Below are positions 8,212 to 17,127 of a stretch of 64,000 nucleotides of DNA, one piece after another. How positions within the stretch are numbered: position 1 is the first letter of the stretch; each line of letters opens with the position of its first letter. Both the position numbers and the translations under genes were made by a program. The DNA is taken from assembly GCF_024172085.1 (NCBI RefSeq), contig NZ_JAMZDZ010000001.1, positions 3,224,001-3,288,000 on the forward strand. Reading direction: 5' to 3'. Source of the stretch: Hamadaea flava. Lineage in GTDB: Bacteria; Actinomycetota; Actinomycetes; Mycobacteriales; Micromonosporaceae. A model generated the notes under the pieces. The model made no database searches. It saw only the letters and a list, made by a program, of their open reading frames with translations, and was not told where the DNA came from.

Positions 8212-10965
8212 TCAGCGGGTGAGGGCACCCGCGACCTCGGTCCGCGAGGCGACCCCGAGCTTGTGCAGGATGCTCGACACATGCACGGCCGCGGTCTTCG
8301 GCGAGATGTAGAGCCGCCGGGCCAGCTCGGCGTTGGTCAGCCCTTCCGCGACGAGCAGCGCCACTTCCCGTTCCCGGGGCGTCAGCGGCACCACGCCGTT
8401 GGCGACGGCCCGGCTGTGCGCCGGAGCCAGCCCGAGTTGGGCCCTGACCTGGTCCAGCTGGGCGACTCGCCAGCCGCCCCACCGGCTGAGCAGGTCGGCC
8501 GCCTTGTCGGCGAGCTTGGTCGCGCCGGCGTTCTGACCGGCGGCGAGCAGCCGCCGGGCGGCAAGCGTGTGCGCCGTTCCGCGTACGCTCGGCGGCAGGA
8601 TCGCCGAGTCGAACACCGCCCGGTAGCCGCGCAGGGCGCGGTCGTCGTCGCCGGCGAGTTCGGCCAGCTGCGCCGTCACGAGTTCCCGCCAGTCGTCCCA
8701 GAGCTGCCCGTCGAGCATCACCTCACCGAGGTGGCGTACGCGCTCGCGGGGCAGCCCGGCGTACAGGGCGGCGGTGATCAGGTCGTGGGCTTGTTCGCCG
8801 CTCCGCCACGGCAGCTGCGCCAACGCCGCCAGTACGCCATCGAGCAGCTCGATCGCCCGGTCGTCGCTGGAGCGGCAGGCGAGGTGGAAGTCCAGACCGG
8901 GCAGGACCAGGGGCGACAGCCCGGGCTGGGAGCGCAGCTCGGCCAGGATCGCCGTGACCCGGCGGAGTTCACCGGCCTCCAGGCTCAACCCGGCGAGGAA
9001 GACCGAGTGGTAGTCGGCGCGACGGCCGCGCAACACGTAGCCGCGGTCTCGCGTACGCCCCTCGTCGAGGGCGGCGATCGCGGCGGCGAGGTCGCCCTCC
9101 CGCATCGCGATCCGCGCCCGTCCCTGGAAGTACGCCGCCACGGCGAGCGACTCGAACCCGGCCCGCTCGGCGTCGACCCGCATGCGTTCCAGCACTTCGG
9201 CCTGGTCGGCGAGGGACTCCGAGGGGGGCATCTGGACGAGGTTGTAGAGGGCGCGGGCGGCCAGCACCCACTCCCCCAGCTTCTCCGCCTCGTCGATCAT
9301 CCCGGCGAGGATCGCGCGCCCCTCTTCGGCCGTCGCGGGCTGCTCCGCGAGCGTCGAGCCCTTCTCGACCAGGGCGGCCAGGCGTACGGCGGGCAGGTCG
9401 AACTCGGCCGCCAGCGCGAGCGCGCGATCGGACCAGAGCAGCGCCTCGTCGACCCGGTCGCGCAGCATCGCCGACTGCGCCACCGCAGTCATCGCCCGCG
9501 CCTGGTCGGCCCCCGGCGGCAGGGTCGCGATCAGCTGCTCGATCTCGGTCGTCCAGGACTCCATGCCGGTGGTGTCGTCGGACTCCCAGGCCAGCCGGAT
9601 CAGCAGGTAGAGCGCGTCGGCGCGATCGGTCGACGTGGTGGCCAGATCACGCCACTTCCGCGCGTACTCCGCGGCGTCGTCGAGCAGCCCGGCCAGCCAG
9701 GCGGCGCGGGCCGCCGCGCTGAGCAGCTCGAGGTCGTCGCCTTCCTCCTCCAGCCCCATCTCGGAAAGCTGCAACGCCTGGTACGCCGAACCGATGGACA
9801 GGTAGAGGGCGGCGCCACGACGGGCGGCGGCCACCATGTCGTCGTAGCGTCCGGCCGCCTCGGCGTGATGCGCGACCAGTGCCGGGTCGACCTCGTCCGC
9901 CGCGAGCAATGCCTCCAGGGCGGCCTCGTGCAGGCGGCGGCGCTGGCGGCTGAGCATCTGGCCGGTGATCGCCTCCCGCAGCAGGGCGTGGCGGAAGGTG
10001 AACTCGTCGTCGCCCGATTCGACCAGCACGCCGCGCTGGACCAACTCGCGCAGGACGTCGATCAGCTCGTCTTCACCGGCCTTGGTGACCGCCGCGAGCA
10101 GGTCGAACGGGATGCGGTGCCCGAGCAGGGCAGCCGCTTCGAGGATGCGCTGACCGGCCGGGTCGAGTCCGGTGGCCTGCCGACGCAGCACCTCGGCGAG
10201 GCTCCACGGCAGTGGCTGCTCGCAGACGGCCTCCAGGTCCTGACCCTCGTACGCCCGCAGCAGTTCTTCCAGGAAGAAGGGGTTGCCCCCGGTGCGGTTG
10301 TGCAGGGTGACGGCGGTCCGATAGGACACCGGGCGGCCGCCCGCGATCGCCAGCATGGCCGCGGTCTCGGCCGTGGTGAGCCGTTCGAGCCGCAGGTGGG
10401 TCACGGCGTGCCGGCGTTCCATCCGTTCCAGCAGCGCCGACACCGGATGCCGGCTCGTCACCTCGCCGGGGCGGTAGGTGCCGATGAGCAGATGGGCGCC
10501 GGGTCGGTCGGCGAGGCGCTCGAACAGAGCGGCGCTCTCGGAGTCGGCCCAGTGCAGATCCTCGAAGACGAGGACGGACGGCGCGTCGCCGACCAGCCGG
10601 GAGACGATGTCCAGCCCGGCGTGCAGCCGTTCGACCGGGCTGCGACCGGGGTCGACCAGCGAGGCGACCTCCGCGTCCACCCCGAGTACGCCACGCGAGG
10701 TCAGCCGGCCAGCGCCGTCGATCGCGTCGAGCAGCAGTTCGTAGGGCCGGGCGAGGGAACCGGGCTCGGCGTGGCCGACCAGCACGACGTTGCCCTCGGG
10801 CAGGGTCGGCAGGAACTCCTGGATCAGCCGGGTCTTGCCGATGCCCGGCTCGCCGCCCACGATGGCGACCTGCGGACGCCCGGACGCGACGAGCCGCGTC
10901 AACTGACGCAGCTCGTGGTCTCGGCCGATCATGCTCTGGCTCGCGCCGTCGCGCAGGAAACGCAC
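8212..10965 (-). CDS. LAL-type LuxR family transcriptional regulator with AAA ATPase
   Basis: This 917-residue regulator of the large ATP-binding LuxR group has Walker [10 protein letters not shown] at residues 37-45 and a Walker B-like [11 protein letters not shown] near residue 140. A long helical repeat middle follows, with a C-terminal LuxR helix-turn-helix over about the last 60 residues ([25 protein letters not shown] is its core). Such proteins usually activate sugar or secondary-metabolite genes. The GTG at 10965 is chosen because TATCTT sits 6 nt upstream (leaderless). The next in-frame ATG is at 10932. The target genes are not evident. Confidence 0.9.
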   Translation of the reverse strand: MRFLRDGASQSMIGRDHELRQLTRLVASGRPQVAIVGGEPGIGKTRLIQEFLPTLPEGNVVLVGHAEPGSLARPYELLLDAIDGAGRLTSRGVLGVDAEVASLVDPGRSPVERLHAGLDIVSRLVGDAPSVLVFEDLHWADSESAALFERLADRPGAHLLIGTYRPGEVTSRHPVSALLERMERRHAVTHLRLERLTTAETAAMLAIAGGRPVSYRTAVTLHNRTGGNPFFLEELLRAYEGQDLEAVCEQPLPWSLAEVLRRQATGLDPAGQRILEAAALLGHRIPFDLLAAVTKAGEDELIDVLRELVQRGVLVESGDDEFTFRHALLREAITGQMLSRQRRRLHEAALEALLAADEVDPALVAHHAEAAGRYDDMVAAARRGAALYLSIGSAYQALQLSEMGLEEEGDDLELLSAAARAAWLAGLLDDAAEYARKWRDLATTSTDRADALYLLIRLAWESDDTTGMESWTTEIEQLIATLPPGADQARAMTAVAQSAMLRDRVDEALLWSDRALALAAEFDLPAVRLAALVEKGSTLAEQPATAEEGRAILAGMIDEAEKLGEWVLAARALYNLVQMPPSESLADQAEVLERMRVDAERAGFESLAVAAYFQGRARIAMREGDLAAAIAALDEGRTRDRGYVLRGRRADYHSVFLAGLSLEAGELRRVTAILAELRSQPGLSPLVLPGLDFHLACRSSDDRAIELLDGVLAALAQLPWRSGEQAHDLITAALYAGLPRERVRHLGEVMLDGQLWDDWRELVTAQLAELAGDDDRALRGYRAVFDSAILPPSVRGTAHTLAARRLLAAGQNAGATKLADKAADLLSRWGGWRVAQLDQVRAQLGLAPAHSRAVANGVVPLTPREREVALLVAEGLTNAELARRLYISPKTAAVHVSSILHKLGVASRTEVAGALTR

Positions 10966-11003
10966 GCCACCAAGATACCGGCGAGCTGGGACAGGCCCTA
11001 GAG

Positions 11004-11043
11004 CGTTGTGAGCCGCCCCTCGGTGGAAGGGCGGCTCACAACG
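11004..11043. terminator. Hairpin terminator between small basic protein and LAL regulator
   Basis: CGTTGTGAGCCGCCC (11004-11018) pairs perfectly with 11029-11043 across a 10-nt loop. It lies just past the stop of the minus-strand small gene at 11061 and ahead of the regulator, so it should end the small gene's transcript. Confidence 0.75.
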
Positions 11044-11060
11044 GATTGTTTCGGGCGCGA

Positions 11061-11198
11061 TCACTTGTGGGATCGCTCCGAGCGCTTGATCCGGCTCCTC
11101 CGAGCACGGGCGAGCACGCGGGTCCGGTCGGCCTCGGCGATCAGCTCCGCCTGGTGGAGCTTGGCCATGTCGAACAGGGTGTCGGGTGAGGTGAACAT
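11061..11198 (-). CDS. Small basic hypothetical protein (45 aa)
   Basis: The ATG at 11198 has an excellent AAGGAG ribosome site 6 nt upstream, so the longer in-frame reading to 11270 is not used. The product is helical and highly charged, opening with [16 protein letters not shown] and ending in an Arg/Lys/Ser-rich tail. It has no signal peptide or membrane segment. I do not recognise a characterised family. It has its own terminator and stands alone between the LAL regulator and the hydrolase. Confidence 0.6.
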   Translation of the reverse strand: MFTSPDTLFDMAKLHQAELIAEADRTRVLARARRSRIKRSERSHK

Positions 11199-11336
11199 CT
11201 TCGGCTCCTTGGTGGTGTCTCTCGTTCTTTCGTCACCACCTATGTTCCGCTGGTAAGGAGTCAAAGCCATCAGGAGCGATGACGTATCTTGCCCGGACCG
11301 GCCTACCTACCCACCCACACCCCCGTCTAGGTATAT

Positions 11337-12032
11337 CTAGACCCATCCCGTCAGCGAGGCGAAGAACCCCGCCGGATCCTCGCGGTGGATGCAATGACCG
11401 GCTCCGGCGACGACGCGTACCTCGAAGCCCCGGTCCCGCAACCGCCGCGCGAGCCCGTCATCGATCAGATCTCCCGCACCAGCCGCCTGGACCAGCGACG
11501 GGACCACCGCACTCTCCGGCGTGAAGTCGCGCCCGCTCAGGTCGGCCAGGGCCGTCCCGATCTCCCGGTCGAACCGTCCGAACCCCGCGATCTCGGCCGC
11601 GACGTCCGCGTCGCTCCATCGTGGATTCATTGCTCGTACGCTGTGAGCAGTGGCCTGATCCGCGAAGGTGGCGAGCGTAGTGCGCAGCTCGGGTGGCGTG
11701 AACGGCAGGACGAAGGCGGGGTCGGAGTAGACGGCGCGCGCCGGGCGCAACCGGTCGACGGCCAGCGCCAGGGCGAGCCCGCCGAGGGAGTGTCCGATCG
11801 CGATGTCGGCTCCCGTCGGCAGGTTCTCGACCAGGTCGTCCGCGTACGACTTCGGGGCGTAGTCACCGCGCGGACTGAGCCCGTGACCCCGCAGATCCGG
11901 GGCGATCACCCGGTAGCCGCGGCGGATCAGCTCGGCCTCGACCGCTTGCCACGTCCCGTGGTCGGCCATCGCACCGTGCAGGAGCACGGCGACCTTGTCA
12001 CCGTCGCCTGCTTCGTGGACGTGCAGCTTCAC
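11337..12032 (-). CDS. Alpha/beta hydrolase
   Basis: This 231-residue alpha/beta-fold hydrolase has an oxyanion loop LLHGAMADHGTW, nucleophile elbow GHSLGG (Ser 82) and catalytic His in GAGHCIHRED near residue 216. There is no signal peptide, so it acts in the cytoplasm, probably on an ester or related small molecule. The GTG start has GGGAG 7 nt upstream. It is downstream of the GH3 gene on the same strand but separated by 88 bp with GATC-rich inverted sequences, so co-transcription is uncertain. The 66 bp between 11270 and its end hold no gene. Confidence 0.85.
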   Translation of the reverse strand: MKLHVHEAGDGDKVAVLLHGAMADHGTWQAVEAELIRRGYRVIAPDLRGHGLSPRGDYAPKSYADDLVENLPTGADIAIGHSLGGLALALAVDRLRPARAVYSDPAFVLPFTPPELRTTLATFADQATAHSVRAMNPRWSDADVAAEIAGFGRFDREIGTALADLSGRDFTPESAVVPSLVQAAGAGDLIDDGLARRLRDRGFEVRVVAGAGHCIHREDPAGFFASLTGWV

Positions 12033-12120
12033 CGCACTGCTCCCATCAGATCGATCATGGTCGGGTGGAGTTGATCAGGGCCTCCCGGACACGACACGCC
12101 GGTCGATCACGACCAATAGT

Positions 12121-14574
12121 TCATGATCGGCGGGACGGGGCGGGGCGGGTGAGAGGGGCGACGAGGGGACGGTTCGCGCTGCTGGGGCCGGCCTCCACCA
12201 GGTAGTCGCCGGGGACCGTACGCCAGCCGCCGGCCCAGATCTGGAACGCGCGCTCGGGCAGGTCGACGGTGACCGTGGCGGCCTGGCCGGGGTCGGCCGT
12301 GACGGAGGCGAAGCCCACGAGCCGGCGCACCGGCCGGTCGGGGTCCGGCTCGGCCGGGGCGAGGTAGATCTGAACGACCTCGCGGCCTGGCCGGGAACCG
12401 TTGTTGCGTACGGTGACCGTCGCTGTTCGGTCCTCAATAGACAGACTCTCGTACGCCCACGTCGTGTATCCGAAGCCGTGGCCGAACGGATAGCGCGGAG
12501 CGATCCCCGTCCGGTCCCAGGCGCGGTATCCGATGTAGATGTCTTCGGCGTAGTCGAGGACTCCGTTGTCCGGCGTGGTGGACAGGACCGGGCAGTCCGC
12601 CGCCGCGACGGGCCAGGTGGTGGGCAGACGGCCGCCCGGTTCGGCCCGGCCGAGCAGCACGTCGGCGAGGGCGTGCCCGGCTTCCTGGCCGGGAAACCAG
12701 GTGAGCAGCACGGCCGCCACCTCGTCGACCCACGGCAGCTCCACCGGGGATCCGGCGTTGACCACGACCACGGTCCGGGGGTTCGCCGCGACGACCCGCC
12801 GGACCAGTTCGTCCTGGCGGCCGGGCAAGGCCAGGCTCGTCCGGTCGAAGCCCTCGGACTCGACCTCCTCGGTGGTGCCCACGACGACGATCGCGACGTC
12901 GGACTCGGCGGCCACCCGCTCAGCCTCGGCGAGCAGCTCGTCGGCGGTCGCGACGGGGTCGGCGTGGCCGAGGAGCAGCGCGACCACGGGGAAGCTCTCC
13001 GCCAAGGCGACCTGGTGGCGGAGGCTGACCTCGACGGTCTCGCCCGCCGCCAGTTCGATCGGGAAGCGCCGCTCCGGCGGGGCGAGGAAGAGCGCCGCCA
13101 GATCCATGTTCTCGGGCACGATCGCGTCGTCGAAGACCGTCTGACCCGGACCGGCGTCGCCGGTCACCGAAAGCGTGAACTGGCCGATGCCCCGGATGGC
13201 GAGGTGGTGCGTACCGGCGGCGTCAGGGGTCAGCCGGCCGGTGAGGTCCACCGTGGCCAGCTTCGCCGGGTCGACGCCCTCCGGCATCTCCATCCACACC
13301 CCGATCGCCGCGGGCAGCGTCTCGACATGCATGGTCTGACCGTCGGCGTCCCGGAACGTCGCCGTCAAATCCGTCCACTGGGGACCCCGGGCCGCCGGGA
13401 CCTTCTCGCGCGGGTCCGCACCGATGGCGTACGTGAGTCTGGTGGTCGCCGGGAGGGCGGCGGTGAGCCCGTCGAGCGGGGAGACGATGTGCGGCGGGAA
13501 GACGATGGCGCTGCCGCCGCCCAGGATGCGCGCGTCCTTCGCCAGTACGCCGATCACCGCTACGCTGCCGACCTCCGGCAGCGGCAGAATGCCGTCGTTC
13601 GAGGCGAGCACGAAGGAGCGGCTGGCGATCTCGCGAGCCAACGCCTCCCCGTCGATCGGCGCGGGCCGGTCCGCGGGCGCCACCGCGGGGGCCACCCCGT
13701 CGAGCGCGCCGACCCGGGCTGCCAGCCGAAGTACTCGGCGTACGTGGTCGTCGATCAGCTCCTCGGCCACCGCGCCGGTGCGTACGGCGTCGACCAGGCG
13801 CGTACCCCACGGGCTTCCGGTGGCGGGCATCGCCAGATCCAGGCCGCCCCGCGCGGTCGCCTCGGTGTCACGGGCGGCGTACCAGTCGGAGACGATAAGC
13901 CCGTCGAAGCCCCACTCGCCCTTCAGCACGCCGTTCTGCAGCTCGTCGTGCTCGGTCATGGTCACGCCGTTGACCTGGTTGTACGCCGCCATGACGCCCC
14001 ACGCGCCCGCGTCGACGATGGTCTCGAACGGGGCGAGGTAGAGCTCGCGCAGCGCCCGGTCGGAGACCTTGTTGTCCACCGTGAACCGATCGGTCTCGGC
14101 GTCATTGGCGACGAAGTGCTTGACCGTGGTGCCGACGCTGTGGTCCTGCACCCCTCGCACGTACGCCGCCCCGATGGCTCCGGTGAGCAGCGGATCCTCC
14201 GAGTACGCCTCGAAGTGCCGGCCGCCGAGCGGACTGCGGTGCAGGTTCACCGTCGGTGCGAGCAGGACGTGTACGCCTTTGCGGCGCGCTTCCTGACCCA
14301 GCAGACGCCCGGCCCGGCGGGCCAGCTCGGCGTCCCAGGTCGCGGCCAGCGCCGTCGGGCTCGGCAGGGCGATCGACGGGTCCTCCGCCGTCCACCGAGT
14401 TCCGCGTACGCCGATCGGGCCGTCGCTGACCACCAGCGAGGCGAGGCCGATCTCGGGTACGCCGGGCACGGTCCAGCTGTCCTGCCCGGACAGGATCTTG
14501 ACTTTGGTCTCGAGGTCGAGGCGGCTGAGCGCCTCCTCGACGGCGGCCTCACGATCGGTACGCAGCGCTGACAT
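12121..14574 (-). CDS. Glycoside hydrolase family 3 beta-glucosidase with PA14 insert
   Basis: This 817-residue cytoplasmic GH3 enzyme should remove terminal beta-linked glucose (or xylose) from imported oligosaccharides. Visible motifs are SDGPIGVRGTRW in the first domain, KHFVANDAETDR for substrate binding, and GLIVSDWYA carrying the nucleophile Asp 230. A PA14-like insert lies around residues 385-530 within the second GH3 domain, and a fibronectin III-like domain ends the protein. GGGAGG lies 4 nt before the ATG at 14574. It is divergent from a TetR regulator with strong palindromes between them. No signal peptide is seen. Confidence 0.93.
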   Translation of the reverse strand: MSALRTDREAAVEEALSRLDLETKVKILSGQDSWTVPGVPEIGLASLVVSDGPIGVRGTRWTAEDPSIALPSPTALAATWDAELARRAGRLLGQEARRKGVHVLLAPTVNLHRSPLGGRHFEAYSEDPLLTGAIGAAYVRGVQDHSVGTTVKHFVANDAETDRFTVDNKVSDRALRELYLAPFETIVDAGAWGVMAAYNQVNGVTMTEHDELQNGVLKGEWGFDGLIVSDWYAARDTEATARGGLDLAMPATGSPWGTRLVDAVRTGAVAEELIDDHVRRVLRLAARVGALDGVAPAVAPADRPAPIDGEALAREIASRSFVLASNDGILPLPEVGSVAVIGVLAKDARILGGGSAIVFPPHIVSPLDGLTAALPATTRLTYAIGADPREKVPAARGPQWTDLTATFRDADGQTMHVETLPAAIGVWMEMPEGVDPAKLATVDLTGRLTPDAAGTHHLAIRGIGQFTLSVTGDAGPGQTVFDDAIVPENMDLAALFLAPPERRFPIELAAGETVEVSLRHQVALAESFPVVALLLGHADPVATADELLAEAERVAAESDVAIVVVGTTEEVESEGFDRTSLALPGRQDELVRRVVAANPRTVVVVNAGSPVELPWVDEVAAVLLTWFPGQEAGHALADVLLGRAEPGGRLPTTWPVAAADCPVLSTTPDNGVLDYAEDIYIGYRAWDRTGIAPRYPFGHGFGYTTWAYESLSIEDRTATVTVRNNGSRPGREVVQIYLAPAEPDPDRPVRRLVGFASVTADPGQAATVTVDLPERAFQIWAGGWRTVPGDYLVEAGPSSANRPLVAPLTRPAPSRRS

Positions 14575-14610
14575 ACGGCCTCCCTGAAGTTTGGAGCCAT
14601 CGTGCACTAA

Positions 14611-14650
14611 CTACCGAGTGATCGGTAGGCAGCGTTATTGTTTCGAAACA
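14611..14650. promoter_or_regulatory. Two palindromic operators between GH3 and tetR-type genes
   Basis: CTACCGAGTGATCGGTAG (14611-14628) has perfect 7-bp arms around GTGA. TGTTTCGAAACA (14639-14650) is a perfect 12-bp palindrome. The first lies 36 bp upstream of the GH3 start; the second lies just before the TATCCT -10 box of the regulator (14662-14667). They are good candidates for TetR-type binding, though the second could serve another sugar regulator. Confidence 0.65.
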
Positions 14651-14674
14651 TAAGCGGCGGCTATCCTGCCTTCC

Positions 14675-15301
14675 ATGACACACCCTCGGCGCAGGCTGAG
14701 ACCCGAACAGCGGCGCGCCGAGATCCTGGACGCCGCGCTGGAGGTCTTCGCCGAACGCGGCTACCGCGGCGCCTCCCTGGCCGCCGTCGCCGACAAGGTC
14801 GGCCTGACCCAGCAAGGTCTGCTCCACTACTTCCCGGGCAAGGACGCGCTGCTGATCGAGGTGCTGCGGCGACGCGACGAGGTCGACTCAGGCGCGTACA
14901 CGCCGTCCGGCAACGGCCTGGAGATGATGGAGAAGCTGGTCACGCACAACGCCACGCTCCCCGGGCTGGTGCAGTCGTTCACCGTGCTCTCCGCCGACAG
15001 CGTCACCGACAACCATCCGGCCAAGGAGTTCTTCACCGAGCGCTATCGGCGTACGCGGGAGACGCTGGCCGAGTCGATCCGCCGCGAATTCGGGGAGGAA
15101 CCGCCCGGCGGGCTCACCCCTGAGCAGGCGGCGGCGCTGCTCGTCGCCGTCATGGACGGCCTGCAGCTGCAATGGCTGCTCGATCCGGGCGAGGTAGACA
15201 TGGCCGCCGTCTTCCACGCGTTCGCCGGCCTGCTCCGCTCCGCCTCCCCAGCCGCACCGCCAGCCCCATCGTCACCTACAGATCACGGTTACGCAGGCTG
15301 A
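14675..15301 (+). CDS. TetR family transcriptional regulator
   Basis: This 208-residue repressor has the N-terminal TetR helix-turn-helix at about residues 14-60 (AALEVFAERGYRGASL and GLTQQGLLHYFPGKDALL) and a helical ligand domain. It is divergent from the GH3 beta-glucosidase and probably represses it and itself through the palindromes between them. The ATG has no ribosome site but TATCCT lies 7 nt upstream, so the mRNA is likely leaderless. Its last residues (DHGYAG) are encoded inside the dispersed inverted-repeat element at 15279. Confidence 0.88.
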   Translation: MTHPRRRLRPEQRRAEILDAALEVFAERGYRGASLAAVADKVGLTQQGLLHYFPGKDALLIEVLRRRDEVDSGAYTPSGNGLEMMEKLVTHNATLPGLVQSFTVLSADSVTDNHPAKEFFTERYRRTRETLAESIRREFGEEPPGGLTPEQAAALLVAVMDGLQLQWLLDPGEVDMAAVFHAFAGLLRSASPAAPPAPSSPTDHGYAG

Positions 15302-15335
15302 AAGCGGCTCGAGAGGCATGCACAACCGTGATCTG
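15279..15335. repeat. Dispersed inverted-repeat element, copy 2
   Basis: Arms CAGATCACGGTTACGCA (15279-15295) and 15319-15335 pair at 15 of 17 positions. In reverse complement it aligns with 8114-8170 over all 57 bp without gaps. It overlaps the last 23 bp of the tetR-type gene and fills the gap before the convergent pseG-like gene. Confidence 0.8.
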
Positions 15336-15352
15336 CTCCCGTTGGGGAGGGC

Positions 15353-16387
15353 TCAGCGGAGAAGGGCGAGGAAGGCGTCTGCGACGCGCTCCCGGCCCCG
15401 CCCGTCCACCACGGCCATCGCGCGCGTGGACAGCTCTGTGCGTACCCGTGGGGTGGAAAGAAGCTCGCGGAGCGTGACCACCGCGGCGTCGGCGGCGGGC
15501 GACGCGGAATCGGCGAGGTCAGCGAGCAGCCCGATGCCGGCGGTGAGCCCGCGGGCCATGACCCGCTCGTAGCCGAGCCATTGGTTGTCGACGACCCAGA
15601 CCATCGCGGCCGCCGCGCCCAGGCACAACAGCTCCCAGGTGGACGTGCCGGACGCGCTGACCACGACGTCGGCGGCGGCGATGTGCTCCGGCAGCCGGTC
15701 GGTCGGGTCGATGATCCGTAGCTCCTGGCCTGGACCGGGGGTCAGCTGCGCCAGTTCCTTGCGGAGCTGTTCCGAGCCTGCGACCACGGTCGCGTCGACC
15801 GGGACGCCGGTCGCGAGCACGAGCCGGATGACGACCGGCGCGGCCCCGAACGCGTCCGTGCCGCCGAAGAACGCCAGCAGCTTCGGCGGCACGGCGTGGG
15901 CCGACTTGGGCTGCTCCGGACGCAGCCGGCGCACGGAATCGCGCAGCAGCACGTAGTTCAGCCCCGCGAGGCGCGGCACGCTGGTCGGCACGTCGGCCAG
16001 CTCCGCGTCGAGATTCTGGTCCAGGAAGAGGTCCGGCTCCTGCCCCCGGATGTCACCGTCCACAATCGCCAGGACTGGTACGCCGAAAGCCCGAACAGCG
16101 CCCGCACAGCTCGGATCGAGCGTGTACGAGTCCACCACGAGCCCGCTCAACTGGAGGTCCCGTACGGCGGCGACCAGGTCGGCCGGGGTGTCCGGGCCGG
16201 GCAGCAGCGGCAGGTCGCGTTCGCGCAGCTCCCGTTCGGCCCAGCCGACTCCGCCGACGTCGCCCAGGAAGACGACGTCGACGCCACGCGAGGTGAGTTC
16301 CTCGGCCAGCGCGATACCCCGGACCAGGTGGCCGACGCCCGTCGTGGGGCCGGCGTCGCACCGGATCCCGATCCGGATGCCGCTCAC
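15353..16387 (-). CDS. pseG: UDP-sugar hydrolase of pseudaminic acid synthesis (PseG/SpsG-like)
   Basis: This 344-residue GT-B-fold protein is related to PseG, which removes UDP from UDP-2,4-diacetamido-2,4,6-trideoxy-beta-L-altrose, the fourth step of pseudaminic acid synthesis. The start shows the PseG phosphate-binding and catalytic loop (GIRCDAGPTTGVGHLVR, His 20), and a nucleotide-binding segment ASGTSTWELLCLG lies near residue 270. The GTG start overlaps the stop of the cytidylyltransferase gene by 4 nt. It is the last gene of the minus-strand operon beginning with pseB at 22001. Confidence 0.85.
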   Translation of the reverse strand: MSGIRIGIRCDAGPTTGVGHLVRGIALAEELTSRGVDVVFLGDVGGVGWAERELRERDLPLLPGPDTPADLVAAVRDLQLSGLVVDSYTLDPSCAGAVRAFGVPVLAIVDGDIRGQEPDLFLDQNLDAELADVPTSVPRLAGLNYVLLRDSVRRLRPEQPKSAHAVPPKLLAFFGGTDAFGAAPVVIRLVLATGVPVDATVVAGSEQLRKELAQLTPGPGQELRIIDPTDRLPEHIAAADVVVSASGTSTWELLCLGAAAAMVWVVDNQWLGYERVMARGLTAGIGLLADLADSASPAADAAVVTLRELLSTPRVRTELSTRAMAVVDGRGRERVADAFLALLR

Positions 16388-17127
16388 CCCTGGTTCAGGG
16401 TCTTCTGCTCGACGTGTGAGTTGATCTGCGCGATCTCCGGGTTGGCGGCCAGCCACTCGACCATCTTCTGCAGCGAGACGCTGGTGTCGCCGAAGTGCGC
16501 CACCGCCTCCTCGACCAGTCGCCAGTCGTCCTCGGTGTCCACCGTGAGCCGCAGGTTGGACCGATCCGGCGGCAGCGTCAGGCCCATCACCCGGAACTGG
16601 TCCGGGTTGGAGTACGCGTACGACGTGACGTGGATGCGGTGGAAGCCCTCGGCGATGTCGCTGATCCGGCGCAACGTGGCGGCGTCGATGATCTCGACGT
16701 CCATCCCGAGTGGCAGCATCCGCTTGATCGACGTGCTCAGGTAGTCCAGCCCCGGCACGCTGCGGAACACCCGGCAGGCCAGCGCCACGATCTCGGGGTC
16801 GATGAGCGGGTTGTCGGCGGAGAACCGCATGACCGCGTCGGCCGGGTGCTCGTCGAGCGCGCCGATGAACCGGGACAGCACGTCGTCGACCGGACCCCGG
16901 TACGCCGCGACGCCCAGCCGCTCACACTCGGCGACGATCTCGTCGTCGATGTCCTCGACGGTGGTCGCGACGATCACCTTGTCCAGCGCGCCGCTTTCGT
17001 GGGCGGCCCGGACGACCCGGCCGAGCACCGTCCGGCCGGCCAGCGTCTTGAGGACCTTGCTGGGCAGCCGGGTGGAACCCATCCGCGCCTGAATGATGCC
17101 GACGACGCTGATGCGACCTGCGCTCAC
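16384..17127 (-). CDS. Cytidylyltransferase-family protein (PseF/SpsF-like)
   Basis: This 247-residue nucleotidyltransferase of the CMP-sugar synthetase superfamily has the N-terminal CTP-binding motif GIIQARMGSTRLPSKVL and a metal-binding region MRFSADNPLIDPEI near residue 100. By context it should activate pseudaminic acid as CMP-Pse. It looks more like SpsF than Campylobacter PseF, so the exact reaction is inferred from position next to pseG and from the absence of another candidate in the island. It overlaps both neighbours by 4 nt. Confidence 0.75.
   Translation of the reverse strand: MSAGRISVVGIIQARMGSTRLPSKVLKTLAGRTVLGRVVRAAHESGALDKVIVATTVEDIDDEIVAECERLGVAAYRGPVDDVLSRFIGALDEHPADAVMRFSADNPLIDPEIVALACRVFRSVPGLDYLSTSIKRMLPLGMDVEIIDAATLRRISDIAEGFHRIHVTSYAYSNPDQFRVMGLTLPPDRSNLRLTVDTEDDWRLVEEAVAHFGDTSVSLQKMVEWLAANPEIAQINSHVEQKTLNQG

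Noticed and set aside
8263-11001. A 912-codon plus-strand frame opposite the LAL regulator
   Set aside because: Its composition is that of an antisense shadow and no domain is recognisable, while the minus strand encodes clear Walker and LuxR motifs.
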